A stretch of 64,000 nucleotides of DNA, taken from Trebonia sp963843745. GTDB lineage: Bacteria; Actinomycetota; Actinomycetes; Streptosporangiales; Streptosporangiaceae. The translations under genes were made by a program, and so were the position numbers. Every line of letters begins with the position of its first letter. The stretch's first letter is position 1. The notes beneath the pieces are model-generated. The model did no database searches, was not told the DNA's origin, and worked only from the letters and a program-made list of their open reading frames with translations. Shown here one piece after another: positions 25,464-34,002 of the stretch. The DNA lies in contig CAWJLP010000021.1 of NCBI GenBank assembly GCA_963843745.1, forward strand, positions 558,001-622,000, written 5' to 3'.

Positions 25464-26231
25464 CTACAGGGTGATGGTGAGTCCGTCGCGGGCCTGCTCG
25501 AAGGATGGCTCCTGCGGGGCGTCGAGCAAGGCGGCGGACATATGGGTGAGGATGATGCGCCGCGCGGTCAGCTGGACCAGGTGGTCTTCGATGTCGGCTA
25601 GCCGCAGGTGGTAGGGGATGTTCTTGTCCCGGTAGTACGCCTCGGCGATCAGCAGGTCGGCGTCCGCCGCTGCCTCGGCGATCGCGCCGGTCCATGCGGT
25701 GTCGCCTGTGTAGGCGATGGTCTTGCCGGCCAGATCCAAGCGGAGAAGGAGGGCCGGGGCGCCGCTGGGGTGGTCTGCTTCCCAGGCCCGGACGGCGACC
25801 CCGCATATCGTGCCGGCGGTGCCTAGGGAGAGTTCGGTGACCTCGACGGCGAACCGGCGGGGCGCCGTCGAGGATCCAGGGAACAGGCATTCCATCGTGT
25901 CGGATAGGCGGGCGGCCGTGCCGGGCGGCCCGACGACGGCGAGTGGCCTGGTGCGGCGGGAGAACTGTCCGTCGAGGATCAGGAAGGGCAGCCCGCCGAA
26001 GTGGTCGCCGTGCAGGTGCGAGATGAACACCGCGGTGACCTCGCCGGGGTCGAGCCCAAGCCGCTTCAGCGCGCTGAGCGACGTAGCGCCGCAGTCCAGG
26101 AGCACCGGGCCCGCGCCGTCCGGGCGCAGGTGGATGCAGGCCTGGTAACGGCCGCCGCTGCCGAACGCGTCGCCGCTGCCGGCGAAGGTGACCGTGAGGC
26201 CGCGAGGTTCCGCCGGATAACCTCTCGTCAC
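25464..26231 (-). CDS. MBL-fold metallohydrolase (RNase Z-like)
   Basis: A 255-aa metallo-beta-lactamase-fold hydrolase. The zinc motif is ISHLHGDHFGGLPFL. Further metal ligands lie in AYTGDTAWTGA (Asp) and ILTHMS (His). The N-terminal FAGSGDAFGSGGRYQACIHLR resembles RNase Z/ElaC and arylsulfatase-type members; length is below tRNase Z (about 300 aa) and the exosite arm is not evident, so the substrate is uncertain. The GTG start overlaps the upstream stop as GTGA, so it is translated with the small acidic protein gene before it. Confidence 0.88.
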   Translation of the reverse strand: MTRGYPAEPRGLTVTFAGSGDAFGSGGRYQACIHLRPDGAGPVLLDCGATSLSALKRLGLDPGEVTAVFISHLHGDHFGGLPFLILDGQFSRRTRPLAVVGPPGTAARLSDTMECLFPGSSTAPRRFAVEVTELSLGTAGTICGVAVRAWEADHPSGAPALLLRLDLAGKTIAYTGDTAWTGAIAEAAADADLLIAEAYYRDKNIPYHLRLADIEDHLVQLTARRIILTHMSAALLDAPQEPSFEQARDGLTITL

Positions 26232-26464
26232 TCGCCGTCGTCGTACTTGATTTCGTCCTGGTCTCTCTCCTCGCCCTCATCCCACCAGGGCTCGTCCTCG
26301 TTTTGGTCGTCCGGGACTTCCTGGCGCTGCTCGAGCACGTCGGCCTCGGGCGCCTCATCCGGGATCCGGGTAGACACGGAGGGCTGATCGAGGTCCTCGG
26401 CGTCGTGGTCCGCATACTCGTCGTCGGCGTATTCGTTCTCAGGATTCGTGTCGGTGTCAGCCAT
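26228..26464 (-). CDS. small acidic hypothetical protein
   Basis: A 78-aa, strongly acidic protein rich in Asp and Glu (NPENEYADDEYADHDAEDLDQ, then PEADVLEQRQEVPDDQNEDEP, then WWDEGEERDQDEIKYDDGE), probably disordered. ATG 26464 is the first good start. It precedes the MBL-fold gene with a 4-bp overlap, which supports it being real. The PEADVLEQ phrase recurs in short actinobacterial proteins, but I know no function. Confidence 0.65.
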   Translation of the reverse strand: MADTDTNPENEYADDEYADHDAEDLDQPSVSTRIPDEAPEADVLEQRQEVPDDQNEDEPWWDEGEERDQDEIKYDDGE

Positions 26465-26489
26465 GACTGTGAGTTTCGCAGACGCTCGC

Positions 26490-26726
26490 TTAGCGCGCGA
26501 CGAAGACGATGCCTGGGGTGGGACGCCAGCCGATGACCGGGCGATGGCCAGGGTCGTAGGGTTCGACGTTGTAGTCGTCGAGTTCGCCGATGTAGTGCAG
26601 CCACTCGCCGCCCCGGCTGGTGAAGATTCCGGTACGGCCGCCGCAGGCGGCGCAGAACGGCTCGAGCGCATACTCGCCGTCGTCGGCAAGCCAGGAGTCG
26701 ATGGCGGTCTGAGTGGCTTCAGGCAA
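26490..26726 (-). CDS. small hypothetical protein with CxxCGG motif
   Basis: A 78-aa protein from TTG 26726, preceded by GGAAGG at a 7-bp spacing. Visible elements: PEATQTAIDSWLADDGEYAL, FCAACGGRTGIFTSRGGEWLHY, and a C-terminal YDPGHRPVIGWRP. The single CxxC could bind metal as a dimer, but this is speculative. It lies between the HNH gene and the acidic protein on the same strand. The longer open frame to 26984 is antisense to nothing known and overlaps the HNH gene, so it is not used. Confidence 0.6.
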   Translation of the reverse strand: MPEATQTAIDSWLADDGEYALEPFCAACGGRTGIFTSRGGEWLHYIGELDDYNVEPYDPGHRPVIGWRPTPGIVFVAR

Positions 26727-26776
26727 GGTCGTTCCTTCCGCTAGTGAGGTGGGTGGTTCCAGAACGCCGGCCGGGT

Positions 26777-28408
26777 TTACCCGGCTTGGAGGGTGGGTGG
26801 TGAGTGGCTGTGCAGCACCTGCCCGTCGGGTCCGTAGGCGGTGGTGGTGCCGTCGGGGTGCAGGACGAGGCGCCAGCCGCGGCGGTGGATGCACACGTCG
26901 TGGTGGAACTGGCACAGCAGCACGCAGTTGCTGACGGAGGTCGTGCCGCCGTCGGCCTTGTGGGTCAGGTGGTGCACGTCGCACCAGGCGGCGGGTCGCC
27001 CGCAGCGGGGCCAGGCGCAGCCGCGGTCGCGGAGCTGGACGGCGCGGCGGATGCTGGCCGGGATGGAGTCGGAGTAGCCGATGTCCAGCGGCACCGACGG
27101 GCTGCTGTAGGGCGGCGCGAGGAGGGTGGTGCGGAGCCAGGCGGCGAGGCCGGCCGGGCCGGAGACGAAGTCGATGGCGAGCCGGGCGATGGCGTACCGC
27201 AGCGCCTGCACCGCGTCGGGGGTGAACCGCTCCCGGGCCCTGAGCCGGGCGCGGGACGCGGCCCGGGGACCGTCGGCTGCGACGCCCCAGGACCAGCTGC
27301 AGTTACCGGCGCTGCCGTCCGGGCCGGCGTCGTCATGGTCGCTGTCGTCCGGCCCGCTGGCCTCATTGCGGTCATCGCCGTCGCTGGCCGGGTCGGCGCC
27401 GTCCAGGGTGATGCCGGCCGCGGCCAGCGCCAGGGCGATGATCTTGTCGACCACCCGCATGTCGGCGTGCCCGGTCACCACCGGGACGTTCACCGCGTCG
27501 CAGGCGGCCGCCTCGGCGTCCTTGCCGGTCAGGTAGCCGGGCTCGCCGGCCGTGCCGCGCAGCCAGACTTCCTCGGCCTCCGGCGCGCCGGGACGCTGCC
27601 GCAGCTCCGGGAACGGGATGTGCACCGCGACGTGGGTGTCCGCGCCCGCCCGGTCGGGCACCATCTTCGCGCCGATGAGCAGCTCGCAGCCCTGCTGCAG
27701 GGCGTCGTGGAACCGCTGCCCCTCGGTCCGGACATCTTCGGGCCCGGCCTTCTTGCCGAGCGCCTCCAGCACCGCCTGCACCGCGGCGGCGCATTCCGGG
27801 GTCAGGTTCCCGCGGATCACGCCGGCGCCCTGGAACGTGGTGCCGACCTGCACGTACCGGTCGTCGAACCCGTCCTCATCGCCGTCGGGCCGCGAGGCGC
27901 GCCACCGCTGCTCCGCCACCGCGGCGATGATCCGCAGGTCATCCAGCGACGCGCCCGCCGTGGCGGCCTGCACCAGGATCTTGATCGTCTCCGCGCGCAG
28001 CTCGGCCGGGAGCTTCCTGGTCCACTTCGCGATCGCCAGCGCCTGCGACTTCGACATCTCCGCGTTCGCCAGCGCCTCGGTCATCTCGGGGTGGTCGCGC
28101 AGCAGCCGCATCCGCCACACCTTGGCCTTGGCGTCCGGCCGGGTCATGTCGGTCATCGCCATCAGCCACGCCGCCGACGTGCCGTACCCGTCACCGTCGT
28201 GGGCGTCGGCGGCGTCGAACCGGGCCAGCACCGCGGCGTGCGCCGCGGTGAACGTCGCCTCGATCTCGCCCAGCGACCGCAGCACCGGCCCGCACGCGGC
28301 AGGGTCCAGGTCCCCGGCCTCCGGGGAGTTCAGGTAGTCCAATCCGGCGCGCGTCATCCGCAGCGCCTCCGCGACACTGCCGAACGTCCGGCCGCCTGCG
28401 GTGCACAT
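26777..28408 (-). CDS. DUF222 (13E12-type) HNH endonuclease
   Basis: A 543-aa protein. The N-terminal DUF222 region covers LRSLGEIEATFTAAHAAVLARFDA, SAAWLMAMTDMTRPDAKAKV, and SKSQALAIAKWTRKLP to about residue 330. An acidic low-complexity linker follows (residues about 345-375, rich in Asp, Gly, Pro). The C-terminal HNH domain reads CAWPRCGRPAAWCDVHHLTHKADGGTTSVSNCVLLCQFHHDVCIH, with zinc-binding CxxC pairs and catalytic HH. These genes are multicopy and mobile in actinobacteria (REP13E12-type), with unproven function. The start is ATG 28408. Confidence 0.9.
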   Translation of the reverse strand: MCTAGGRTFGSVAEALRMTRAGLDYLNSPEAGDLDPAACGPVLRSLGEIEATFTAAHAAVLARFDAADAHDGDGYGTSAAWLMAMTDMTRPDAKAKVWRMRLLRDHPEMTEALANAEMSKSQALAIAKWTRKLPAELRAETIKILVQAATAGASLDDLRIIAAVAEQRWRASRPDGDEDGFDDRYVQVGTTFQGAGVIRGNLTPECAAAVQAVLEALGKKAGPEDVRTEGQRFHDALQQGCELLIGAKMVPDRAGADTHVAVHIPFPELRQRPGAPEAEEVWLRGTAGEPGYLTGKDAEAAACDAVNVPVVTGHADMRVVDKIIALALAAAGITLDGADPASDGDDRNEASGPDDSDHDDAGPDGSAGNCSWSWGVAADGPRAASRARLRARERFTPDAVQALRYAIARLAIDFVSGPAGLAAWLRTTLLAPPYSSPSVPLDIGYSDSIPASIRRAVQLRDRGCAWPRCGRPAAWCDVHHLTHKADGGTTSVSNCVLLCQFHHDVCIHRRGWRLVLHPDGTTTAYGPDGQVLHSHSPPTLQAG

Positions 28409-28591
28409 CCTGAACCACCTCCCCGGGTAATGCCGTGACCGATCGCCTGCCTCTCATCCGCTCGCGCCACTCTTGTGGCCTGCCACCAGGATAGCACAGG
28501 TGTTCTAGATAGCACAACCGATAGCATCAAGATCTTTTAAGGCGTTCATGGCAAGGTAAATCGTTTGACGACCCCGGTTAGCGTCAGGCGC

Positions 28592-28988
28592 GTGGCCGAA
28601 GTACATGGCACCTGTGACAAGCGCTTCGACGCCGTCCGGGTCGCGCTGGCGGAGTCGCTGGACGACGCGGATGTCGGCGCGTCGGCGGCCGTTTTCGTGG
28701 ACGGCGAGCCCGTCGCCGACCTCTGGGGCGGCTACCAGGACGCGAAAAGGACCGAGCCCTGGGAGCAGGACACGATCACCAATGTCTGGTCCACGACCAA
28801 GACGATGGTGGCGCTGAGCGCGCTGATCCTCGCTGATCGCGGCGACCTGGACCTTGACGCGCCGGTCGCCAGCTACTGGCCGGAGTTCGCGGCCGCGGGC
28901 AAGGAGCGAGTGCTCGTGCGGCACCTGCTGTCGCACAACGCCGGCCTGCCGGAGTTTGGTGCTGGCCGCCTACGACGCGCTCGGGTAA
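28592..28988 (+). pseudogene. serine beta-lactamase/EstB-family gene with internal deletion
   Basis: GTG 28592 begins an N-terminal class C beta-lactamase-like sequence: VALAESLDDADVGASAAVFVDGEPVADLWGGY, then the active-site S-x-x-K as VWSTTKTMVALSALILADRG, and HLLSHNAGLPEF. Family proteins are about 380-400 aa with a later Tyr-x-Asn motif. Here homology ends after about 125 residues. In another frame the next bases read LVLAAYDALG and a stop (TAA 28986-28988), which resembles the usual C-terminus of the family. So nearly all of the middle has been lost, leaving head joined to tail. Confidence 0.6.
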
Positions 28989-29048
28989 GAACGGGACGTT
29001 CCCGGGGGCACCACGCGCCCGTTCCGAATAAAAGCTACCCTTCAACCC

Positions 29049-30068
29049 GTGGACCAGCACCTGATCGACCGCGCCATGGCGCTGCGGCAGGCGCTGGCGG
29101 AGGCGGGCGGTCTCGCGGCCATCGACCGGTTCCTCAACGCGAACCGGAACCTCCCGCGCGCCGACCGCGAGCTGCTGCTCGACTGGGCGGACGACGCGGT
29201 GCGCGGCGTCTTCGAGGTCCGCCGCGCCGACACGGCGGCCCCGACAGTGCTCAACCTCGTCGACGACCTCGAGTACCGCGTGTACGGCCTCGCCCAGGCG
29301 CCCCCGCGGAACTCGTTCATCATCGGCATGCTGCTGCCACTCGTCGACGACGACTCGGCGTGGCTCGCCTCAGGGACCGAGTCGTTCCACCGCGAAAGCG
29401 AGGCCAGGCAGGTCGCCCGGCTGGCGATGGAGATGGCGACGCGAGAGCCTGAACTGGTGTTTCGCAACCCGGAGAAGGTCAAGCAGGGCTGGGAGCACAT
29501 GCGGCGGGACCGGGAGGAGTTCCTCGCGTTCTTCGGCACCGACGAGCTCGTGCTGCCCACGGCCGCGGCCGAAGGACGGCTGAACGACTACTACCGGCAG
29601 CGGCGGGACGTGGCGCTGGCCGCGCGTGGCCGCCACCGGGCGGTCAGCGAGACCGGCGAGACCACGTTCGTGATGCCGGACGGGTTCTTCGAGTTCCGCA
29701 CCGTGGGCGTCATCTACGACCCGACCGACGGGTTCGTCGTGGTGCCGGAGTACGGGATGCTGCGGGCGATGTTCGCTAACCCGGCGCTCGCGGCCGACCG
29801 GGAGCACGCCAGCGTGCTGCGGGCGTACCTGCGCGAGGACTCGATCCCGCCGCTGCCGCTGCAGCGCCTCGCGGCGGCGTTCCCTCGTACCGTCAACGCT
29901 GTCTTCCAGCGGGTGCTCGGGAGCAAGAACTTCATTTGGATTCAGAACGGGCCCGGCCTTCTCCGCAAGCGCAAGCCAGGTCACTACGCGCGCGAGCCGC
30001 TCCCCGGGGTGGCTGTGCTCAGCGACCGCGTGGTCGAACTGGCGCGGACTACGGCCCGGACGGGGTGA
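29049..30068 (+). CDS. conserved hypothetical protein, 339 aa
   Basis: An unrecognised protein of 339 residues from GTG 29049. The sequence looks cytosolic and structured, with LLLDWADDAVRGVFEV, TVLNLVDDLEYRVYGL, NSFIIGMLLPLVDDDSAWLASG, a charged helical region NPEKVKQGWEHMRRDREEFLAFFGTDEL, and a Trp/aromatic beta-like FFEFRTVGVIYDPTDGFVVVPEYGML. No catalytic motif stands out. Similar unnamed proteins are known in actinobacteria. It converges with the TetR gene and overlaps it by 20 bp. Confidence 0.8.
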   Translation: MDQHLIDRAMALRQALAEAGGLAAIDRFLNANRNLPRADRELLLDWADDAVRGVFEVRRADTAAPTVLNLVDDLEYRVYGLAQAPPRNSFIIGMLLPLVDDDSAWLASGTESFHRESEARQVARLAMEMATREPELVFRNPEKVKQGWEHMRRDREEFLAFFGTDELVLPTAAAEGRLNDYYRQRRDVALAARGRHRAVSETGETTFVMPDGFFEFRTVGVIYDPTDGFVVVPEYGMLRAMFANPALAADREHASVLRAYLREDSIPPLPLQRLAAAFPRTVNAVFQRVLGSKNFIWIQNGPGLLRKRKPGHYAREPLPGVAVLSDRVVELARTTARTG

Positions 30069-30876
30069 AGTCCGGGTCGAGCTCGATGAAGGCGTCGACC
30101 ACGCCCATGTACGCGAACGCCGCGAGCGTCCATTCGGCCGGCTGTCCGTTCAGGCCGGGACCGGGCAGCGGCGCGTTGAGCAGGGTGTCCACCTGGGCCG
30201 CCTCCCCGCAGTCGTCGCCGTCCGCCGCCGCCCGCACCTGGACGTTGCGCAGGGCCAGGCTCTGCACCAGCAGGCCACCGGCGAGCTGCATGTGCTCGAT
30301 CGTCGCGGCCGGGTCGCGCATCCGCAGGCCAAGCTCCGCCGCCAGGAACCCGAACACCGCGACCAGCGAGTCCCTGGACACCCGTTGTGATTCTTCGAGG
30401 GCCGCGGCGATCTTCTGCCGCGCCTCGCCGCTGCGCGTGGAGCCGAGGGTCGCGGACAGCGCCATGTGCAGGCGCCACGTGCCGCTCTCGGTCAGCGCGG
30501 CGTAGTTCTGGGCGACGGTGAGGCGGACAACCTCGCACAGCACCGCGCGGCGGCCGCCCGGCTGGCTGATCAGTTCCCTGTTGTCCTCGACAGCCTGCTT
30601 GAGCACGGTGAACGTCTCGGGGTCGAAGATGGGCCGGTCGTTGAACCAGTTCCCCGCGCCGGCCAGGTAGCACAGCAGGTCGTCGATGTACTCCTCGCGG
30701 TACGGCCACATCCGGTACGCCGAGCTACGCGGCACCCGCGCCCGCTGGATGATCTCCTCCACCCGCAGGTGCTCGATGGTCAGCGCGGCGCCAGACTCGA
30801 TCGCCAGCTCCCGCCCTGCCTCGAGCATGCGCCGCCTGACTTCCTCCGCCGGCACTCGCTCCGGACGGGCCGCCAT
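30049..30876 (-). CDS. TetR/AcrR-family transcriptional regulator
   Basis: A 275-aa regulator, longer than most TetR proteins. The N-terminal helix-turn-helix reads MLEAGRELAIESGAALTIEHLRVEEIIQRARVPRSSAYRMWPYREEYIDDLLCYLAG, with SSAYRMWPYREEY in the recognition-helix position. The C-terminal ligand domain is helical. ATG 30876. The target is not obvious: the upstream region (30877-31134) faces away from the DUF429 unit. An inverted repeat GAGACA-N10-TGTCTC lies upstream. Confidence 0.85.
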   Translation of the reverse strand: MAARPERVPAEEVRRRMLEAGRELAIESGAALTIEHLRVEEIIQRARVPRSSAYRMWPYREEYIDDLLCYLAGAGNWFNDRPIFDPETFTVLKQAVEDNRELISQPGGRRAVLCEVVRLTVAQNYAALTESGTWRLHMALSATLGSTRSGEARQKIAAALEESQRVSRDSLVAVFGFLAAELGLRMRDPAATIEHMQLAGGLLVQSLALRNVQVRAAADGDDCGEAAQVDTLLNAPLPGPGLNGQPAEWTLAAFAYMGVVDAFIELDPDFTPSGP

Positions 30877-30963
30877 GGCTCTCCCCCCAACGTCTCACGG
30901 ATTTCCCCAGGCGGATTTCCCCAAAACGAGACATGAACTTGTATAAACAGGACTACCGCAGTT

Positions 30964-30985
30964 GAGACATTAAATATAGTGTCTC
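30964..30985. promoter_or_regulatory. inverted repeat upstream of the TetR gene
   Basis: GAGACA (30964-30969) and TGTCTC (30980-30985) flank an AT-rich 10-bp core (TTAAATATAG), with another GAGACATGAA at 30929. Given the distance (about 90 bp) to the TetR start, it may be an autoregulatory operator. The rest of 30877-31134 is GC-rich with no supported gene. Confidence 0.3.
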
Positions 30986-31134
30986 ATACGAACGCGCGGA
31001 CGGGGCGCTAGAGGGGACACCGGGGCCTGCGGGCCCCGGGCGGCCCTTAGGAGGGGGAGGGCCGGGGACCGGCCGGGCGCGGGGAAGTCGGCTCCGCGCC
31101 CGGCAGGCCTCGATCGCCCGCCCTCGCCCTCGAT

Positions 31135-31305
31135 TTAGTCCGCGCCCGAGATGTGAGACCTCCCGGCTTCGTCCCGCAGCAGCGCGTCGCCGCCGACCCG
31201 GTAGGCGCCGCGCGGCTCGCCGGGGACGTACGAACCGGACTCCTGGGCCGGCGACACGAAGAACCAGCCCACGCCGGTGGTGAATATGGCTCTTCCCCGC
31301 GGCAC
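31135..31305 (-). CDS. small hypothetical protein (56 aa)
   Basis: A 57-codon frame whose GTG (31305) directly follows the TGA of the DUF429 gene. The peptide includes AIFTTGVGWFFVSPAQESGS, then YVPGEPRGAYRVGGDALLRDE and AGRSHISGAD, and ends at TAA 31135. Codon third positions are GC-rich and the composition is protein-like. No domain is recognised and there is no clear ribosome binding site, which fits translational coupling to the upstream gene. Confidence 0.45.
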   Translation of the reverse strand: MPRGRAIFTTGVGWFFVSPAQESGSYVPGEPRGAYRVGGDALLRDEAGRSHISGAD

Positions 31306-32040
31306 TCAGTAGCGGATCGCGATCTCCCGGCCGTCGTCGGCGCGCTGGGCCGGGTCGCCGAGCGTGACGGCGGCGCCGGCCGCGACGCGGCGGGCGCTCC
31401 ACGCCACCGCGGCCGCGTCGAGCAGGTCGTCCTCGGCGGCGCCGGGCACGCGGGGCGGCAAGGCGATGCCGGCCTGCGCGAGCAGGGCACGGCGAATGGC
31501 GAGCCCGGCCCGCGTGTGCTTGCTGTCCGCCAGCGGGGTGCCGCCCGCCAGCGCGGCGAAGGAGAGTTCGGGGTGCACCTCGTAGAGCGGCGGCGCCGCC
31601 GCGCGGCGGAACGCGTCGGCCTCGAGCAGCTTGCCGCGCAGGCCCCACGCCTGGATGGACATGCCGCGCCCGGTGAGCTCGCGGCAGCTTTGGTTGGCGT
31701 TCCCGTAGGCCGGCTGCTCCCACACCGGGCGCGGCGGGATCGCGAACACGCACGACCCGCGCCAGCCGAGCGCGCGCCGCGCCAGCAGGTCGGCGGTGCG
31801 CCAGCCCGCAGCGAGCAGCCCGAGCGGCATGTCGATGCCGATAACGCCGGCGCCGTCGAGCCCGAGCTCGAGCTCGTCCAGCGTCCTGGCGACCGTGACG
31901 CTGACCGCGGGCGGCGCGTCCGCGTCCCCGTCCCCGTCCCCGTCCCCGTCCCCGTCCCCGTCCCAGTCCCCGTCCCCGGAGAGCGTGACCGCGACCCAGC
32001 CGCCAGCGCAGCCGTCGATCCCGGTCACGCTTGCCGCCAT
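31306..32040 (-). CDS. DUF429 (RNase H-like) family protein
   Basis: A 244-aa protein of the DUF429 family (predicted nuclease of the RNase H fold). It shows the opening TGIDGCAGGWVAVTL, IGIDMPLGLL, CVFAIPPRPVWEQPAYGNANQ, YEVHPELSFAALAGG, and DDLLDAAAVAWSARRVAAG. After strand 2 the normal loop is replaced by a (Gly-Asp)n tract from a 6-bp GTCCCC repeat (31924-31977). The acidic residues of the putative active site (Asp in GIDG, Asp in IDMP, Glu in VHPE) are present. ATG 32040. The small protein gene follows it directly. Confidence 0.85.
   Translation of the reverse strand: MAASVTGIDGCAGGWVAVTLSGDGDWDGDGDGDGDGDGDADAPPAVSVTVARTLDELELGLDGAGVIGIDMPLGLLAAGWRTADLLARRALGWRGSCVFAIPPRPVWEQPAYGNANQSCRELTGRGMSIQAWGLRGKLLEADAFRRAAAPPLYEVHPELSFAALAGGTPLADSKHTRAGLAIRRALLAQAGIALPPRVPGAAEDDLLDAAAVAWSARRVAAGAAVTLGDPAQRADDGREIAIRY
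31924..31977. repeat. hexanucleotide microsatellite GTCCCC, about 9 copies
   Basis: Nine near-perfect GTCCCC units (one has A for C) give a (Gly-Asp) tract on the minus strand inside the DUF429 protein. Units are 6 bp, so copy-number change leaves the frame intact; probably a length-variable site. Confidence 0.8.
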
Positions 32041-32123
32041 AACTTCCGGAGCTTATGTGACACCTTGACTGGCTGGCCTATTGACTGGCGGGCCACCGCG
32101 GCGTACGTTGCCGTCAAACGCTG

Positions 32124-32150
32124 TTCGGCAATGTCGAACGCGATTCAGGA
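32124..32150 (+). promoter_or_regulatory. candidate IclR operator, glpF-dhaK unit
   Basis: The imperfect palindrome TTCGGCAATGTCGAA (32124-32138) is followed by ATTCAGGA (32143-32150), 34 bp before the channel gene. The 23 bp at 32128-32150 match 37186-37208, before dhaM, at 19 of 23 positions. The IclR regulator encoded at 36364 is the obvious candidate to bind both. Assignment is inference. Confidence 0.5.
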
Positions 32151-32183
32151 GTGAGATCGCTTCGCCAAGGGAGGCGAAACCGC

Positions 32184-32990
32184 ATGGCAGCACCACCATC
32201 GACCCCGCAGAAACTTCTCGCCGAAGGAATCGGCACCGCGTTCCTCGTCTACGTCGGCGCCGGGTCGGCGGCGGCGACCGGCGTCATCGCGGCCGGCACC
32301 AAGGTGCCGTTCTCCATGGCCCAGCTGGGCGTCATCTCGTTCGCGTTCATGCTCGTCATCGTCGGCGCGGTGTACGCCATCGGGCACATCTCCGGCGGCC
32401 ACATCAACCCGGCGGTGACGCTCTCGCTCGCGGTAACGGGGAAGTTCCCGTGGCGAGAGGTACCCGGCTACATCGGCGCGCAGGTCGTGGGCGCCGTGGT
32501 GGGCGCGGCGGCCATCTTCCTCACCCTCGGCAAGGCGGCGGCGGTCGCCGCCGGCGGCGGGGTGACCAGTTACAACGCGGCCACGATGGCGTGGAGCCGG
32601 GCCGGACTGATCGAGGCGATCGGCACGTTCATGCTGATCTTCGTCATCTTCGGGGTCATCGACCACCGCGCGGTGCCCGGCTGGGCGCCGATGGCGATCG
32701 GGTCGGTGGTCTTCGCGATCATCATCATCCTTGGCCCGGCGACCGGGGCGGCGATCAACCCGGCGCGGTACATGGGCGCTTTCTTCATGCAGGACGCGTT
32801 CGGCGGCACGGTGTCGTGGGTGCAGCTGCCCGCGTACGTGATCGGGGAAGTGATCGGCGGGGTGCTCGGCGGCCTGGCGTACGTGGGCATCGCCCGGGTC
32901 CGCAAGGACGCGGCGCTGACTAGCCTCGCACCAGAGGTTCCGGGGGACGAAGACCTGTCCCAGCAGCCAGTGAGCGGAGCGACGTCATGA
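32184..32990 (+). CDS. glpF: aquaglyceroporin (MIP family, glycerol facilitator type)
   Basis: A 268-aa inner-membrane channel with six helices and two NPA boxes: SGGHINPAVTLSLAV and TGAAINPARYMGAFFM. Classical GlpF has Asp after the second NPAR; here it is Tyr, so selectivity is not certain from the motif. The context of DhaK, DhaL and PTS proteins supports glycerol or dihydroxyacetone uptake. GGGAGG lies 9 bp before ATG 32184. The stop overlaps dhaK (ATGA), so it leads the operon 32184-36272. Confidence 0.88.
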   Translation: MAAPPSTPQKLLAEGIGTAFLVYVGAGSAAATGVIAAGTKVPFSMAQLGVISFAFMLVIVGAVYAIGHISGGHINPAVTLSLAVTGKFPWREVPGYIGAQVVGAVVGAAAIFLTLGKAAAVAAGGGVTSYNAATMAWSRAGLIEAIGTFMLIFVIFGVIDHRAVPGWAPMAIGSVVFAIIIILGPATGAAINPARYMGAFFMQDAFGGTVSWVQLPAYVIGEVIGGVLGGLAYVGIARVRKDAALTSLAPEVPGDEDLSQQPVSGATS

Positions 32991-33997
32991 AGAAGCTCAT
33001 CAACTCGGTCGATAGCGTGGTCACGGACGCCCTGAGAGGCGTGGCCGCCGCGCACCCGTCCCTGACAGTGGACGTCGAGAACAAGGTCATCACCCGGGCC
33101 GGCGGCCCGACGCCGGGCAAAGTGGGCCTGGTGTCCGGCGGCGGCTCAGGACACGAGCCGCTGCACGGCGGGTTCGTCGGCTACGGCATGCTCGACGCCG
33201 CCTGCCCCGGCGAGGTGTTCACCTCCCCGGTGCCCGACCAGATGCTGCTGGCCACCAAGGCGGTCAGCGGCGGTGCCGGCGTGCTGCACATCGTGAAGAA
33301 CTACACCGGCGACGTGCTGAACTTCCAGCTGGCCGCCGAACTCTCCGACGACGAGGACATCGAGGTCGCCAGCGTCGTGATCGACGATGACGTGGCGGTT
33401 CAGGACTCGCTGTACACCGCGGGCCGCCGCGGAGTGGGCGCGACCGTGTTCGTGGAGAAGATCGCGGGCGCGCTCGCCGAGGAGGGCGCCAGCCTGGACG
33501 CGGTCGCCGCCGTGGCGCGCGAGGTGAACGAGCGGTCCCGGTCGTTCGGTGTCGCGCTGAGCTCGTGTATCGTCCCGGCGGCCGGCAAGCCGACGTTCGA
33601 GCTCGGCGACTCCGAGATCGAGCTGGGCATCGGCATCCACGGCGAGCCGGGCCGCACCCGCGGGCCGATGCGGCCGGCCAGCGAGCTGGCGGCGGTGGCG
33701 CTGGACGCGATCGCCGCTGATTCTCAGGCAGGCACCGGCATCCCGCTGGACGGCGAGCTGCTCGTCATGGTCAACGGAATGGGCGGCACCCCGCTCATCG
33801 AGCTGTACGTCATGTACGAGGAGGTCGCGCGCAGCATCGCCGCGCGCGGCGGCCGGATCGCCCGTAACCTCGTCGGCAACTACATCACCAGCCTCGAGAT
33901 GCAAGGCTTCTCCGTCACCGTGTGCGGCCTGACCGACCAGCTCACCAGGCTATGGGACGCGCCAGTGGACACGCCCGCCCTGAGGTGGGGACGCTAG
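32987..33997 (+). CDS. dhaK: dihydroxyacetone kinase subunit DhaK
   Basis: A 336-aa substrate-binding subunit that holds dihydroxyacetone covalently through a hemiaminal at a histidine. That residue is His218 in GIGIHGEPG, the same number as in E. coli DhaK. The glycine-rich VGLVSGGGSGHEPLHGGFVGYGMLDAACPGEVFTSP is characteristic. It works with DhaL and a phosphorylated DhaM to make dihydroxyacetone phosphate. Overlaps glpF by 4 bp and precedes dhaL by 5 bp. Confidence 0.95.
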   Translation: MKKLINSVDSVVTDALRGVAAAHPSLTVDVENKVITRAGGPTPGKVGLVSGGGSGHEPLHGGFVGYGMLDAACPGEVFTSPVPDQMLLATKAVSGGAGVLHIVKNYTGDVLNFQLAAELSDDEDIEVASVVIDDDVAVQDSLYTAGRRGVGATVFVEKIAGALAEEGASLDAVAAVAREVNERSRSFGVALSSCIVPAAGKPTFELGDSEIELGIGIHGEPGRTRGPMRPASELAAVALDAIAADSQAGTGIPLDGELLVMVNGMGGTPLIELYVMYEEVARSIAARGGRIARNLVGNYITSLEMQGFSVTVCGLTDQLTRLWDAPVDTPALRWGR

Positions 33998-34002
33998 TTC
34001 CC

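Noticed and set aside
26777..28408. HNH protein as an intein or homing element
   Set aside because: DUF222 N-terminus identifies the 13E12-type family; no host gene is interrupted.
26804..28438. 544-codon + strand frame over the HNH gene
   Set aside because: Antisense of DUF222/HNH, whose zinc and HNH motifs are intact on the other strand.
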